This document shows positions 52,306-61,981 of a DNA stretch of 64,000 nt, piece after piece. The notes beneath the pieces are model-generated. The model was not told the origin of the DNA. It worked only from the letters and a program-made list of their open reading frames with translations, and did not search any database. Position 1 is the first letter of the stretch. Each line of letters opens with the position of its first letter. This DNA comes from Morganella morganii (GTDB lineage: Bacteria > Pseudomonadota > Gammaproteobacteria > Enterobacterales > Enterobacteriaceae): positions 2,289,654 to 2,353,653 of the forward strand of contig NZ_NRQY01000001.1 in NCBI RefSeq assembly GCF_003996855.1. Reading direction: 5' to 3'. A program made the translations under genes and the position numbers.

Positions 52306-55134
52306 TTATTCCCCGAGCCAATGCTGCCAGCGGACGCGGACAAATTCGCGCTCAGCAGCAAATTCTGTCAGCAGCACCACACCGGATTTATCCTGTAACG
52401 AAAGATGATGCAGCCTGTCGCGCATCATAATATAGGCCGCAGTCAGCCGCAGAGATTCCTCTTCCGGCATCACATCATAATTTGCCATCAGCTCAAAAAT
52501 CCGGACATTATCAGACCAGCGGATCAGCGCCTTATTCTCCGGCGCAAAACGCAGCACCAGATACTGAGCGATAAATTCAATGTCCGTGATCCCGCCGGGA
52601 TCGGTTTTGATGTTAAACACACTGTCGTCACGGCTGCCGAGATGCTGATACATTTTTTCGCGCATCCCGCGGACATCCTGTTTGAGCTGTGCGTTATCAC
52701 GCTGACGGCACAGAATATCGCGGCGGATACTGTCAAAACGGGCGGCTATCCCCTCATCACCGTACACCTGACGGGCGCGGATCAGTGCCTGATGTTCCCA
52801 GGTCCAGGCGCTGTTCTGCTGGTAATCCGCAAACGCTTCCAAAGTGCTGACCAGCATCCCGGCCTCTCCGGACGGACGCAGACGGGCATCCACCTCATAC
52901 AGAACGCCGGATGATGTACGGGTGCTGAACAGATGCATAATGCGCTGCGCCAGCCGCAGATAGAACTGCCGCGCGTCAATTTCACGCGGGCCGGTGGTTT
53001 GTGTGCCTTCCGGGCAATCCAGCAGGAATACCAGGTCAAGATCCGAACTGTAGCCCAGTTCCCAGCCGCCCAGTTTGCCGTAGCCGATCACCGCAAAGCC
53101 TTTGTCCCCGTCACGGGTCAGATGCGCAGGCTCGCCGTAGCGTCTGACCATCTGTCCCCACGCCTGCTGCACCACAGCCGCGATCATGGCTTCTGCCAGC
53201 CAGGTGAGGTGATCGCTCACTTTCATCACCGGCAGCACACCGGTGATATCTTCCGCCGCGATCCGCAGCAGCTGTGCCTGTTTAAACTGGCGGAGTGCTT
53301 CAAGCTGCTGCTCTTCGTCCTCTTCCGGAACCCGCATCAGATACTGACGCAGCTCATCACGGTACGCATTCAGCGGCAACGGCTGATAAAGTGAGGCCGG
53401 GTCCAGCAGTTCATCAAGCAGCAGCGGATGGCGCGCCAGCTGTACGGCAATCATCGGGGATGCCGCACACAACCGCACCACGTGGGTCAGTACCACATCG
53501 GATTCGAGCAGCAGTTCCAGATAGGTTGTCCGGCTGACAATACTGAGCAGCAGCGGCGTCAGGCGCTGTAACACCCGTTGTGCATCCGGCTGCGACACCA
53601 GTTTTGCCAGCAGTTTGGGCAGCAGATGATCAAGCACATCCCGCCCGCGCGGCCCGATAGTCCGCTTGCCGAGATCCTGCCGGAACCTCTGTAAACCGGC
53701 CAGAAACTGTGCGGCATCATCCTCATTCAGAGCAAACAGTGAGGTGATATCGGTCAGTTCCGGCTCACTCTCCCACAACGAAATAAACAGCTGTAAGGTG
53801 GTTTCGTCTTCACTTTCCTCATCATCTTCACCGATAAGATCGGTAAAAATCTGATGTACCGCGGCCATTTTACCGCTCAGCACCGTTTCCAGATCCGCCC
53901 ACGAGGCTGCATCCATTCCCTGAGCCAGCCGCGCCTGATCAACAGGCGAGTCCGGCAGCGTTTGTGTCTGGCTGTCATTAATGGCCTGCAACAGGTTTTC
54001 CAGCCGCCGCAGATAAGCATAAGCATCCAGCAGCTGCGCGACCTGTTCCTCACCGAGCAGCCCCAGCCGGGCAATTTCCGCCAGCGCCGCATGCAGGGAT
54101 TGTGTCTGTAACCCCGGTTCACGCCCGCCGCGGATCAGCTGAAAGACCTGAGTGATAAACTCCACTTCCCGGATACCTCCGGCACCGAGTTTAATATTGT
54201 TGGTCAGCCCGCGCCGCCGGACTTCACGGCCGATCATGCCTTTCATATTACGCAGAGACTGGATCACACTGAAATCGATATAACGGCGGTAGACAAACGG
54301 GCGCAGCATCCGGCGCAGCGTTTCACTGTAAGCAGAGTCATCACGACCGAGAATACGCGCTTTGACCATCGCATAGCGCTCCCAGTCCCGTCCCTGCTCC
54401 TGATAATAATCTTCGAGGGCGGAAAAACTGAACACCAGCGGCCCGCTGTCGCCGAACGGCCGCAGCCGCATATCCACACGGTAGACAAAACCGTCCGCCG
54501 TCGTGTGATCCAGCATTCTGATAATTTTTTGTCCCAGGCGGGTAAAGAACTGCGCATTTTCCAGCTCGCGGCGGCCACCTTGTGTGACACCGTTTTCCGG
54601 ATAGGAAAAAATGAGATCAATATCGGAGGAAAAATTCAGTTCGCCACCGCCCAGTTTCCCCATCCCGAGGATCAGCAGCGGCATGGCACTGCCGTCCGGC
54701 GAACAGGGTGTGCCCCAGTCCGCACAGCAACGCTGATAAAGCCAGTCGCGGGCAGCGATAATCAGGACTTCCGCCAGTTCACTGATCTGGCGCAGTGTCT
54801 CTTCCGTTGTGCTCCGGCGCAGGATCTGCATGACCGCAATGCGCATCAGCATCTGATAACGGAACAGACGCAGCACACGCATCACATCTTCTTCCTGTGC
54901 GGCATCCGTCATCATCTCTGCCAGCCGGGCGGCATAATCCTGCCATTCATCCGGCTGCGGCGGCGTGTTGCGGAGGGCAGAGAACCAGTCCGGATGGCGG
55001 ATACACTGCTCCGCCACAAAATCACTGCCGGCAAAAATTATCTCTTCCTGTTCAGAGTACGGCGCCAGTCCGGTATCAAGCCGGGCGGTTACCCGCTCAG
55101 CGATTTGCCGGAGTATCGGGGTCAGCGGCAGCAT
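52306..55134 (-). CDS. glnE: Glutamine synthetase adenylyltransferase/deadenylase GlnE
   Basis: Adds and removes AMP on glutamine synthetase in answer to PII and glutamine. 942 residues (E. coli 946) from ATG 55134 with AAGGAA upstream; the open frame runs further upstream to 55296, but into ygiF. Two nucleotidyltransferase domains: deadenylase [20 protein letters not shown] near 155 and adenylylase [19 protein letters not shown] near 680. Second-half signature [15 protein letters not shown]. ygiF ends 46 bases upstream. Confidence 0.97.
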   Translation of the reverse strand: MLPLTPILRQIAERVTARLDTGLAPYSEQEEIIFAGSDFVAEQCIRHPDWFSALRNTPPQPDEWQDYAARLAEMMTDAAQEEDVMRVLRLFRYQMLMRIAVMQILRRSTTEETLRQISELAEVLIIAARDWLYQRCCADWGTPCSPDGSAMPLLILGMGKLGGGELNFSSDIDLIFSYPENGVTQGGRRELENAQFFTRLGQKIIRMLDHTTADGFVYRVDMRLRPFGDSGPLVFSFSALEDYYQEQGRDWERYAMVKARILGRDDSAYSETLRRMLRPFVYRRYIDFSVIQSLRNMKGMIGREVRRRGLTNNIKLGAGGIREVEFITQVFQLIRGGREPGLQTQSLHAALAEIARLGLLGEEQVAQLLDAYAYLRRLENLLQAINDSQTQTLPDSPVDQARLAQGMDAASWADLETVLSGKMAAVHQIFTDLIGEDDEESEDETTLQLFISLWESEPELTDITSLFALNEDDAAQFLAGLQRFRQDLGKRTIGPRGRDVLDHLLPKLLAKLVSQPDAQRVLQRLTPLLLSIVSRTTYLELLLESDVVLTHVVRLCAASPMIAVQLARHPLLLDELLDPASLYQPLPLNAYRDELRQYLMRVPEEDEEQQLEALRQFKQAQLLRIAAEDITGVLPVMKVSDHLTWLAEAMIAAVVQQAWGQMVRRYGEPAHLTRDGDKGFAVIGYGKLGGWELGYSSDLDLVFLLDCPEGTQTTGPREIDARQFYLRLAQRIMHLFSTRTSSGVLYEVDARLRPSGEAGMLVSTLEAFADYQQNSAWTWEHQALIRARQVYGDEGIAARFDSIRRDILCRQRDNAQLKQDVRGMREKMYQHLGSRDDSVFNIKTDPGGITDIEFIAQYLVLRFAPENKALIRWSDNVRIFELMANYDVMPEEESLRLTAAYIMMRDRLHHLSLQDKSGVVLLTEFAAEREFVRVRWQHWLGE

Positions 55135-55180
55135 CAATGTTCCTTTTGTTATCAGATTCACATAACAGCTCAACACCCGG

Positions 55181-56149
55181 TTACGGCATGGCAGGAGCCG
55201 CCATCCACAGTGCGAAAACCCATTGCGTGAAAGCCAGTTTACACTGCAACCATACCGGACTGAAACAGACATCCTCAGGTTTTGCATCCGCCGCAACCAG
55301 TGCGGCGGCTATATCAGGCAGCGGGCAGTCACGGACAAAATCAGGCACCGCGCCGGGATATCTGTCCGCCATTGTCAACAGCAGGGAAACCGTCTGCCGC
55401 AGTGCCGGTAACGCACCGTCCGCATTCAGCAGCCAGGCTTCTTCAAGGCTCTGCCACTGTTTGATCAGACGGACAACCACATCCGTCAGCGGAGTCTGCG
55501 AGTCCCATTCCGTGAACAGTTCAGGCAGCTCAGGCACCGGTGCACCCTGTGCCAGCCAGTAACCGCGCGCGGCTTTGCTGCGCCCGGCAAGGCGCAGTCC
55601 CGGCAATTCTGCCTGGGCTTTTGCCGCCGTCAGCAAATCAGCAGCAGAGCCATCTTTCAGCTCCATCTCAAATTCACAAATCGGGCATTCCGCCTCTCCG
55701 GCAACCACACTGCCCTGATCCAGCACGGCTTCCACCACACTGTGATTCACCGTCAGCAACCACTTTTCACGGGCAAAATCCGTGGTAAAGCGGGCACGCA
55801 GTGATGATTGCAGCGCCGCAACATCCGTTTCCGGCGGCCAGACTTCCGCAGGCAGTGCGGCTAAATCCAGTTCCGGGCGGGACAGCGGAATATTATATTC
55901 AGGGCGCTGATGCAACCCGCCGATATCATTTCCGGCGGTTTTCAGCGTCATTTCATATTCTGTATCGCATCCCCGGATGCGCAGACCCATATCCCATTGC
56001 CGCAGTGTGTCGTCAGCCGTTTCAAAATAGCTGTTGGTCAGGCGGACAGCACGGAAATGCTGATGAGGAAAAGCAGTCAGTCCGGTGATAACTGCTGCAA
56101 TCGCCTCCGGTTTTACTGCAAATTTCAGTTCTGTTTCGTAATCGCTCAT
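55181..56149 (-). CDS. ygiF: YgiF, CYTH-domain inorganic triphosphatase with a shortened CHAD region
   Basis: The CYTH signature is ETELKFAV at 5-12 and the tunnel residues include [17 protein letters not shown] near 75 and [10 protein letters not shown] near 160, consistent with a triphosphate hydrolase. Total length is 322 residues against about 433 in E. coli YgiF. After [11 protein letters not shown] the CHAD-like helical part is only about 110 residues and lacks the second half. The stop is genuine in this reading, and 46 bases later glnE begins, so there is no hidden remnant. Confidence 0.88.
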   Translation of the reverse strand: MSDYETELKFAVKPEAIAAVITGLTAFPHQHFRAVRLTNSYFETADDTLRQWDMGLRIRGCDTEYEMTLKTAGNDIGGLHQRPEYNIPLSRPELDLAALPAEVWPPETDVAALQSSLRARFTTDFAREKWLLTVNHSVVEAVLDQGSVVAGEAECPICEFEMELKDGSAADLLTAAKAQAELPGLRLAGRSKAARGYWLAQGAPVPELPELFTEWDSQTPLTDVVVRLIKQWQSLEEAWLLNADGALPALRQTVSLLLTMADRYPGAVPDFVRDCPLPDIAAALVAADAKPEDVCFSPVWLQCKLAFTQWVFALWMAAPAMP

Positions 56150-56371
56150 AGACAATCCCGTAATCTTAAACCGTTATTTATCATCACTCTGACCCTGCTT
56201 TCGTCATAAAAATGATACTAATTTGTGATAATCAGCCGGATTTTTCGCTGTTTATCCACTTTATCCCGTCATTTATTCCGTTGTTAAGAGTAATCTCATG
56301 GCTGTTTAACGTTTGCACCCGCACACTTAACTCATTAGTATGCTATTTATAACCAACGATTGATAAAGCTT

Positions 56372-56995
56372 ATGACGATGAAAAAACTCGCCTTACTCCC
56401 TTTGCTGTTTGCAGCAACCGTCAGCATTACCGCGCATGCTGAAGAAACCCGTTATGTCTCTGATGACCTCTCCACCTATGTCCACAGCGGCCCGAGCAAC
56501 CGCTACCGCATCGCGGGCTCACTCAACTCCGGTGAAAAAGTCACCGTGCTTGATGTGAATAATGACAGCGGTTTTGTCCGTGTCCGTGACAGCAAAAACC
56601 GCGATGTCTGGTTGCCGAAAGAGCTGCTGAGTACAACACCGAGCCTGAAAGAGCGCGTTCCTGCCATGGAAGAAGAGATTAAAACACTGCGCGGCAAACT
56701 CGCCAATATCGACGGCACCTGGAATGACAAAACGGCAGACATGCAAAACCGCGTGGCTGCCAGTGATGATATCATCAATAACCTGAAAAAAGAGAATGAC
56801 AGCCTGCGTAATCAGGTTGTGGTCGCAAAGAAAAAACTGGATGCCATCAGTGTGCAGTTAGATGACAAACAGCGCGATATTATTCTGCAATGGTTTATGT
56901 ACGGCGGCGGCGTGGCCGGTGCCGGTCTGCTGCTGGGTCTGCTGCTGCCGCATATGATCCCGCGCCGGAAGAAAAAAGATCGCTGGATGAACTGA
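56372..56995 (+). CDS. ygiM: YgiM, SH3-domain membrane protein
   Basis: 207 residues (E. coli 206). Signal peptide ends ITAHA^EE; an SH3b domain (TRYVSDDLSTYVHSGPSNRY onward, residues about 23-90), a coiled coil (RVPAMEEEIKTLRGKLANID to about 170), one C-terminal membrane helix (WFMYGGGVAGAGLLLGLLLP) and a basic tail RRKKKDRWMN. ATG 56372 or 56378; an in-frame TTG at 56360 is possible. It precedes cca by 31 bases, as in E. coli. Role unknown, probably envelope-linked. Confidence 0.93.
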   Translation: MTMKKLALLPLLFAATVSITAHAEETRYVSDDLSTYVHSGPSNRYRIAGSLNSGEKVTVLDVNNDSGFVRVRDSKNRDVWLPKELLSTTPSLKERVPAMEEEIKTLRGKLANIDGTWNDKTADMQNRVAASDDIINNLKKENDSLRNQVVVAKKKLDAISVQLDDKQRDIILQWFMYGGGVAGAGLLLGLLLPHMIPRRKKKDRWMN

Positions 56996-57026
56996 GCCTC
57001 ACAGTAACCGCAGTACGGAGAAAAAT

Positions 57027-58205
57027 GTGGATATCTATCTGGTCGGCGGCGCGGTCCGCGATGCACTGCTGGGTCTGCCGGTCTCGGACAGAGACTGGGT
57101 GGTTGTCGGTGCAACCCCTGACATGATGCTGGCGCGCGGCTATCAGCAGGTCGGGCGCGATTTTCCTGTTTTTCTCCATCCGGATACCCGTGAGGAGTAT
57201 GCCCTCGCCCGGACAGAGCGGAAAACCGGCGCCGGATACACCGGATTTGTCTGTTACAGTGCACCGGACGTCACGCTGGAAGACGATTTACAGCGCCGTG
57301 ACCTGACTATTAATGCCATTGCGCAATCGGCTGACGGCATACTGCATGACCCGTATCACGGGACGGATGATCTGAAAAACCGCATTCTCCGCCATGTTTC
57401 TGCGGCGTTTACGGAAGATCCGCTGCGTGTTCTGCGGGTGGCGCGCTTTGCCGCCCGTTTTGCACCACAGGGATTTGTTATTGCGCCGGAAACCTTTGAG
57501 CTGATGTCGGCTATCACACAGCAGGGAGAGCTTGCCCATCTGACGGCGGAACGGGTCTGGAAAGAGACAGAAAAAGCCCTGAACAGCCCGCGCCCGGATA
57601 TCTATTTCTCTGTACTGCGGAATTGTGGTGCACTGGCAGCGCTGTTTCCGGAGCTGGAAACCCTGTTTTGTACCACTGACGGACAGACCGGTTATGACAT
57701 CCTGACAGCCTCGCTCCTGCGCCGGACAGTGCTTCTGACGGACAGCACAGATATCCACTTTGCTGCGTTATGTCTTTATCTGAGCTGTCACAGCACCTGG
57801 GAAGGAACAACTGCCATTCAGAGCCTGGCAGAGCGCCTGAGGGTGCCGAACCCGGCACGGGATCTGGCTCTGCTCGCCACCCGGCATTACCGGACTGTTC
57901 ATGACATCAATAATCTGACCGCAGACAATATCATTGCTCTGCTTGATTCACTGGACGCCTGGCGTAAACCGGAACGCATCGCGCAACTGGCTGTCCTTTG
58001 CGAAGCAGATTACCGCAGCCGGATAGCACCGGATGCAACAGATTATCCGCAGGGGTACATACTGGCAGATGCCTTCACCCTTGCACAGAATGTTGCTGCC
58101 AAACCGGTTATTGAGGCCGGTTTCAAAGGTGCGGACATCAAAACGGAACTCACCCGCCGCCGTGCTGAAACTATCAGAGAGTGGCAACAAAAAAGCCGTT
58201 CATAA
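57027..58205 (+). CDS. cca: CCA-adding tRNA nucleotidyltransferase with a degenerate HD domain
   Basis: Adds and repairs the CCA end of tRNA. GTG start at 57027 with CGGAG 6 bases upstream; 392 residues (E. coli 412). The nucleotidyltransferase core is intact: GGAVRDALLGLPVSDRDWVVVG, EYALARTERK, DVTLEDDLQRRDLTINAIA, EDPLRVLRVARFAAR. In E. coli the C-terminal HD domain has CHDLG with metal-binding His255-Asp256; here the aligned residues are CLYLS (249-253), and the HHGHG block is deleted. CCA addition should remain; phosphatase and 2',3'-cyclic phosphodiesterase activities should not. Confidence 0.95.
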   Translation: MDIYLVGGAVRDALLGLPVSDRDWVVVGATPDMMLARGYQQVGRDFPVFLHPDTREEYALARTERKTGAGYTGFVCYSAPDVTLEDDLQRRDLTINAIAQSADGILHDPYHGTDDLKNRILRHVSAAFTEDPLRVLRVARFAARFAPQGFVIAPETFELMSAITQQGELAHLTAERVWKETEKALNSPRPDIYFSVLRNCGALAALFPELETLFCTTDGQTGYDILTASLLRRTVLLTDSTDIHFAALCLYLSCHSTWEGTTAIQSLAERLRVPNPARDLALLATRHYRTVHDINNLTADNIIALLDSLDAWRKPERIAQLAVLCEADYRSRIAPDATDYPQGYILADAFTLAQNVAAKPVIEAGFKGADIKTELTRRRAETIREWQQKSRS

Positions 58206-58220
58206 TGAACGGCTTTTTTT
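58190..58220. terminator. Bidirectional terminator between cca and exbD
   Basis: AAAAAGCCGTTCA-TAA-TGAACGGCTTTTT forms a perfect 13-base stem that includes the cca stop codon in its loop. It serves both converging genes. Confidence 0.92.
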
Positions 58221-58244
58221 CATTTCAGGCTGCTCAGGCTGCAG

Positions 58245-58667
58245 TTATTTCTCCGCAGACTCCATACCCACTAACCCGACTTTCAGATATCCGGCTTTAC
58301 GCAGGGCATCCATAATACCCATCAGCGTTTCGTAATCGACCGTTTTATCCGCCTGGAAGAAAATCGTCGTTTCCTTGTTGGATTCCGTGGTCTGATCAAG
58401 GATCTGAGCCAGTGTTTCTTTAGTGACTTCCTGTTCCCCCACCAGCAGCTGGTTATCCGCTTTCACCGTCAGAAAGACCGGTTTTTCCGGACGCGGCTGT
58501 GGTTTTGCCGTTGAAGCAGGCAGATTCACTTTAATATCAACAGTTGCCAGCGGCGCTGCCACCATAAAAATGATCAGCAGAACCAACATCACATCAATAA
58601 AGGGTGTGACGTTAATTTCATGCAATTCGCCGCTGTCATCCGACTCTTCGTTAAGACGCATTGCCAT
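58245..58667 (-). CDS. exbD: TonB-system energiser ExbD
   Basis: Inner-membrane proton-channel partner of ExbB that powers TonB. 140 residues (E. coli 141). A single membrane helix carries the essential Asp25 (TPFIDVMLVLLIIFMVAAPL), followed by a periplasmic domain. It begins 6 bases after exbB ends, so the two are co-transcribed from the Fur-box promoter. Confidence 0.95.
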   Translation of the reverse strand: MAMRLNEESDDSGELHEINVTPFIDVMLVLLIIFMVAAPLATVDIKVNLPASTAKPQPRPEKPVFLTVKADNQLLVGEQEVTKETLAQILDQTTESNKETTIFFQADKTVDYETLMGIMDALRKAGYLKVGLVGMESAEK

Positions 58668-58673
58668 CAGATA

Positions 58674-59582
58674 TTACCCTGCTTTGCTGTCTGCCAGGTC
58701 GAGATCACGGCCCAGCCATAAAATAGTGTGTGCTGCGGTATCCCCCAAATCTCCGCGGTAAGCGGAAATCATACGGGCAAAGATGTTGTAGATCACCACA
58801 GCCGGAATTGCCGCTACCAGGCCTAATGCTGTTGCCAGCAATGCTTCCGCGATCCCCGGTGCCACAACCGCGAGGTTGGTGGTCTGCGAGTGGGCGATAC
58901 CGATGAAGCTGTTCATGATACCCCATACGGTACCAAACAGACCGACAAACGGTGAGATAGCCCCGATAGTCGCCAGATAGCCGTTACCGCGCCCCATATG
59001 ACGGGCAACACCGGCAACAATACGCTCCTGGCGGAATGCCACACGGTCTTTAATACCACTCAGATCACGGCTTTTTTCTGATGCTGTCCGTTCAGTCACC
59101 GCATCAAGTACCAGCATCCGGGTGACGCTCTTTTTCCCGAACGTATCGGCAATCGCGGCCGCTTCATCCAGCGAGCGGGCATCTTTTATAGCATCCGCTT
59201 CACGGCGGATACGGCGGCGGGATGCAATCAGATCCGCGCCCTTGGCAAAGAAAATGGACCAGGTAATCACTGAGGCGATAATAAGGCCGATCATAACCGT
59301 TTTAACGATAATATCTGCGCCCTGATACATAGAAATTACAGACAGTTCCGCCGCAAAACCACGGTTAGCATCTGCCGGAGCTGAACTGATTTCCTGAACA
59401 GGAACCTCTGCCGCAGCTGCCGGTACCGCCGGTTGTTCAGGTGTCTGAGCAGGCTGACCGGCTGTTACTGCCGGCGCGGTGACAGGTGTTGTTGTCGCTG
59501 GTGTGACAGCAGCAGTGTTATCTGCAAATGCACTGCCGGTTAAACATAATGCCAATAGCACAGAAACGGTCAAATTACGCAT
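58674..59582 (-). CDS. exbB: TonB-system energiser ExbB, long form
   Basis: Proton-channel subunit of the TonB system. 302 residues against 244 in E. coli. A signal-like N-terminus (MRNLTVSVLLALCLTGSAFA) and an Ala/Pro/Thr-rich stretch (about 21-75) precede the core. The MotA/TolQ/ExbB helices include MIGLIIASVITWSIFFAKG near 97, GNGYLATIGAISPFVGLFGT near 200 and IAEALLATALGLVAAIPAVV near 240. Long ExbB forms of this kind are known in Pseudomonas and some Proteobacteria. Fur control is likely. Confidence 0.94.
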   Translation of the reverse strand: MRNLTVSVLLALCLTGSAFADNTAAVTPATTTPVTAPAVTAGQPAQTPEQPAVPAAAAEVPVQEISSAPADANRGFAAELSVISMYQGADIIVKTVMIGLIIASVITWSIFFAKGADLIASRRRIRREADAIKDARSLDEAAAIADTFGKKSVTRMLVLDAVTERTASEKSRDLSGIKDRVAFRQERIVAGVARHMGRGNGYLATIGAISPFVGLFGTVWGIMNSFIGIAHSQTTNLAVVAPGIAEALLATALGLVAAIPAVVIYNIFARMISAYRGDLGDTAAHTILWLGRDLDLADSKAG

Positions 59583-59698
59583 CAGTTGGCCTTCAACTCT
59601 CTTTTGTTATGAACTTTTTCTCAGCAAAAAATAAATCGTGTTATTCATCGCTACCCAAAAAACGAAACCCGCTGATCATACCAAACCCTGAGCAATTT

Positions 59699-59717
59699 GA
59701 TAGTAATTATCATTACC
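59699..59717 (-). promoter_or_regulatory. Fur box of exbB
   Basis: GATAGTAATTATCATTACC matches 15 of 19 positions of the Fur consensus. It lies about 117 bases upstream of the exbB start, as expected for an iron-repressed exbBD operon. Confidence 0.75.
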
Positions 59718-59909
59718 GTTTACCAAAAAAATGCGGTTCCGGGGGAAAATTCCACACAGAACGCTAAGTGTTTGCAGCAATACGACCAGCATCGCCGCTG
59801 ATAAAACGGACAAAAACTGTACACACAGGTTTGATGATCCGGCTACCTTTTATACCTTTCGTTAATCGGAAGAAAAACCCGATCAAATCAAACGAGTGAA
59901 CAATTTTTG

Positions 59910-59928
59910 CGATACACTGTCTGTATCG
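59910..59928. promoter_or_regulatory. Dyad symmetry upstream of yghB
   Basis: CGATACA-CTGTC-TGTATCG is a perfect 7-base inverted repeat with a 5-base spacer, 32 bases before the yghB start. Geometry fits an operator; no known regulator is recognised. Confidence 0.35.
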
Positions 59929-59959
59929 TTGTTCCGGATCTCGTTTTACAGGAAATCTA

Positions 59960-60658
59960 ATGTCTAGTTTATCAGAGATTGTGAGTGCACTCTGGTCTCA
60001 CGATTTTACCACACTCTCTAATCCCGAAGTCCTCTGGCTGGTTTACGCTATCCTCTTCACCGTCATTGTGCTGGAGAACGGCATTCTGCCCACTGCATTT
60101 CTGCCCGGGGATACCCTGCTGATTTTATCAGGCGCACTGATTGCAAAGGGAGTGATGGATTTCCTGCCGACACTGGTGATTCTGACCGCCGCCGCCGGTA
60201 TCGGCAGCTGGCTCGGTTTTGTTCAGGGGCGCTGGCTGAGTGATACCAAAACCGTCAGGCGCTGGATGACGCAGATCCCGAAAAATTATCATCAGAAAGC
60301 CGAAGTGCTGTTTAACCGCCACGGCCTGTATGCCCTGCTGATCGGCCGCTTCCTCGGTTTCGTCCGTACTCTGCTGCCGATGCTGGCCGGGCTCTCCACA
60401 CTGCCTAACCGCCGTTTTCAGTTTTTTAACTGGCTGAGCGCTTTTCTCTGGGTGGCGATTATTACCACCTTCGGTTATGTGCTCAATCAGATCCCGTTTG
60501 TCAAAGCACACGAAAAAACCGTGATGACCGCACTGCTGCTGATCCCGGTCTTTTTCCTGATAGTCGGTATCATGGCGTCACTGTATCTGTTGATCCGCCA
60601 CTACCTCAGACGCCGTGCCCTGCTGAACCGCAGGCGTCACCGCGCTCATAAGAAATAA
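59960..60658 (+). CDS. yghB: DedA family membrane protein YghB
   Basis: DedA-family proteins act in membrane phospholipid recycling, proton-motive-force homeostasis and cell division. 232 residues (E. coli 219), the extra length being a basic tail (RRRALLNRRRHRAHKK). Signatures: ENGILPTAFLPGDTLLILSG near 36, GRFLGFVRTLLPMLAGLS near 130 with the conserved Gly and Arg, and FQFFNWLSAFLW near 152. AGGAAA precedes the ATG. Ends at the hairpin 60663-60687. Confidence 0.94.
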   Translation: MSSLSEIVSALWSHDFTTLSNPEVLWLVYAILFTVIVLENGILPTAFLPGDTLLILSGALIAKGVMDFLPTLVILTAAAGIGSWLGFVQGRWLSDTKTVRRWMTQIPKNYHQKAEVLFNRHGLYALLIGRFLGFVRTLLPMLAGLSTLPNRRFQFFNWLSAFLWVAIITTFGYVLNQIPFVKAHEKTVMTALLLIPVFFLIVGIMASLYLLIRHYLRRRALLNRRRHRAHKK

Positions 60659-60662
60659 TATG

Positions 60663-60687
60663 AAGGCTCCTGCGGGAGCCTTTTTTC
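60663..60687 (+). terminator. yghB terminator
   Basis: AAGGCTCC-TGC-GGGAGCCTT stem followed by T6, 4 bases past the yghB stop codon. Confidence 0.92.
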
Positions 60688-60795
60688 TGCCTGCATACCG
60701 GAAAGCACGATCCGGTTCGCTACCACACCCGTCCTGATTTACACTACACTTAATGGCTATCCTCTTCATTTTTCCTAATCTTACCCGGAGAAATA

Positions 60796-61953
60796 ATGAA
60801 CAACTTCACGCTTTTCACCCCGACAAAAATTCGTTTCGGCAAAGACCAAATCGCCAAACTCAGCAGTGAAATTCCGAAAGATGCCAAAGTACTGATGCTG
60901 TACGGCGGCGGCAGTATTAAACGTAACGGTGTTTACGAACAGGTACTGGCCTCACTGGACGGTTACGATGTTCATGAATTTTCAGGTATCGAACCAAATC
61001 CGGCCTATGAAACTCTGGTAAAAGCTATCGCGTATATCCGTGAGCATGATATCAGCTATCTGCTGGCGGTCGGCGGCGGTTCGGTTATCGACGGCACCAA
61101 ATTTATCGCCGCTGCCGTAGATTATCCGGGCGATCCGTGGGATATCATCACCACCGGAGGCCGCAATATCCGCAGTGCGCTGCCGATTGCCTGTGTATTG
61201 ACACTCCCGGCCACCGGATCTGAAACCAACTGTTTTTCAGTGGTCAGCCGCCGTGAAACCGGGGACAAGCAATCATTCGGCCACCCGCTGGTGCATCCGA
61301 AGTGCGCCATTCTTGATCCGCAGACCACTTATACACTGCCGCCGCGCCAGACAGCCAACGGTGTGGTCGATGCCTTTATCCACACTCTCGAACAGTATCT
61401 GACTTATCCGGTGAATGCCAAAATTCAGGACCGGTTTGCCGAAGGCATTCTGCTGACGCTGATTGAAGAAGGCCCGAGAGTACTGGCTAATCCGGAAGAT
61501 TATGACAGCCGCGCCAATGTGATGTGGGCAGCCACCCAGGCACTGAGCGGACTGATTGGTGCCGGTGTGCCGCAGGACTGGGCAACTCACGCGCTGGGAC
61601 ATGAAATTACCGCGCTGTACGGGTTAGATCACGCACAGACACTGGCCATTGTGTTACCGGCACTGCTGCGGGAAAAACGCAAAGCCAAGCGCGAAAAATT
61701 ATTGCAGTACGCTGAGCGTATCTGGCATCTGACAGACGGTTCGGAAGAGAGCAGGATTGAGTGTGCCATTGAAGCGACTCGTGTTTTCTTTGAAGAACTG
61801 GGTGTTAAAACCCGTTTCTCTGATTATCAGATTGATGACAGCCGTATTCCTGAGCTGGTCGCTAAGCTCACTGAACACGGCCAGACCGCCCTGGGTGAAC
61901 ACCAGGACATCACACCAGAAGTCAGTGAACGGATCTACCGGGCTGCCGTCTGA
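60796..61953 (+). CDS. yqhD: NADPH-dependent aldehyde reductase YqhD
   Basis: Iron/zinc alcohol dehydrogenase that reduces short aldehydes, including lipid-peroxidation products and glyoxal. 385 residues (E. coli 387). NADPH loop YGGGSIKRNG near 37; GGGSVIDGTKFIA near 95; metal ligands in NGVVDAFIHTLEQYL near 190 and HALGHEITALYGLDHAQT near 265. AGAAATA precedes the ATG. dkgA follows after 28 bases. The usual activator gene yqhC is not next to it here. Confidence 0.96.
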   Translation: MNNFTLFTPTKIRFGKDQIAKLSSEIPKDAKVLMLYGGGSIKRNGVYEQVLASLDGYDVHEFSGIEPNPAYETLVKAIAYIREHDISYLLAVGGGSVIDGTKFIAAAVDYPGDPWDIITTGGRNIRSALPIACVLTLPATGSETNCFSVVSRRETGDKQSFGHPLVHPKCAILDPQTTYTLPPRQTANGVVDAFIHTLEQYLTYPVNAKIQDRFAEGILLTLIEEGPRVLANPEDYDSRANVMWAATQALSGLIGAGVPQDWATHALGHEITALYGLDHAQTLAIVLPALLREKRKAKREKLLQYAERIWHLTDGSEESRIECAIEATRVFFEELGVKTRFSDYQIDDSRIPELVAKLTEHGQTALGEHQDITPEVSERIYRAAV

Positions 61954-61981
61954 CACACCATAAGTACTGATTGGAGGTCAC

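Larger units (their letters stand above)
59583..59959. other. Intergenic region between divergent exbB and yghB
   Basis: A 377-base gap. It holds a Fur box at 59699-59717 and a dyad at 59910-59928 in front of yghB. metC, which sits between exbB and yghB in E. coli, is absent, and no ORF with a ribosome site is seen. Confidence 0.65.
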
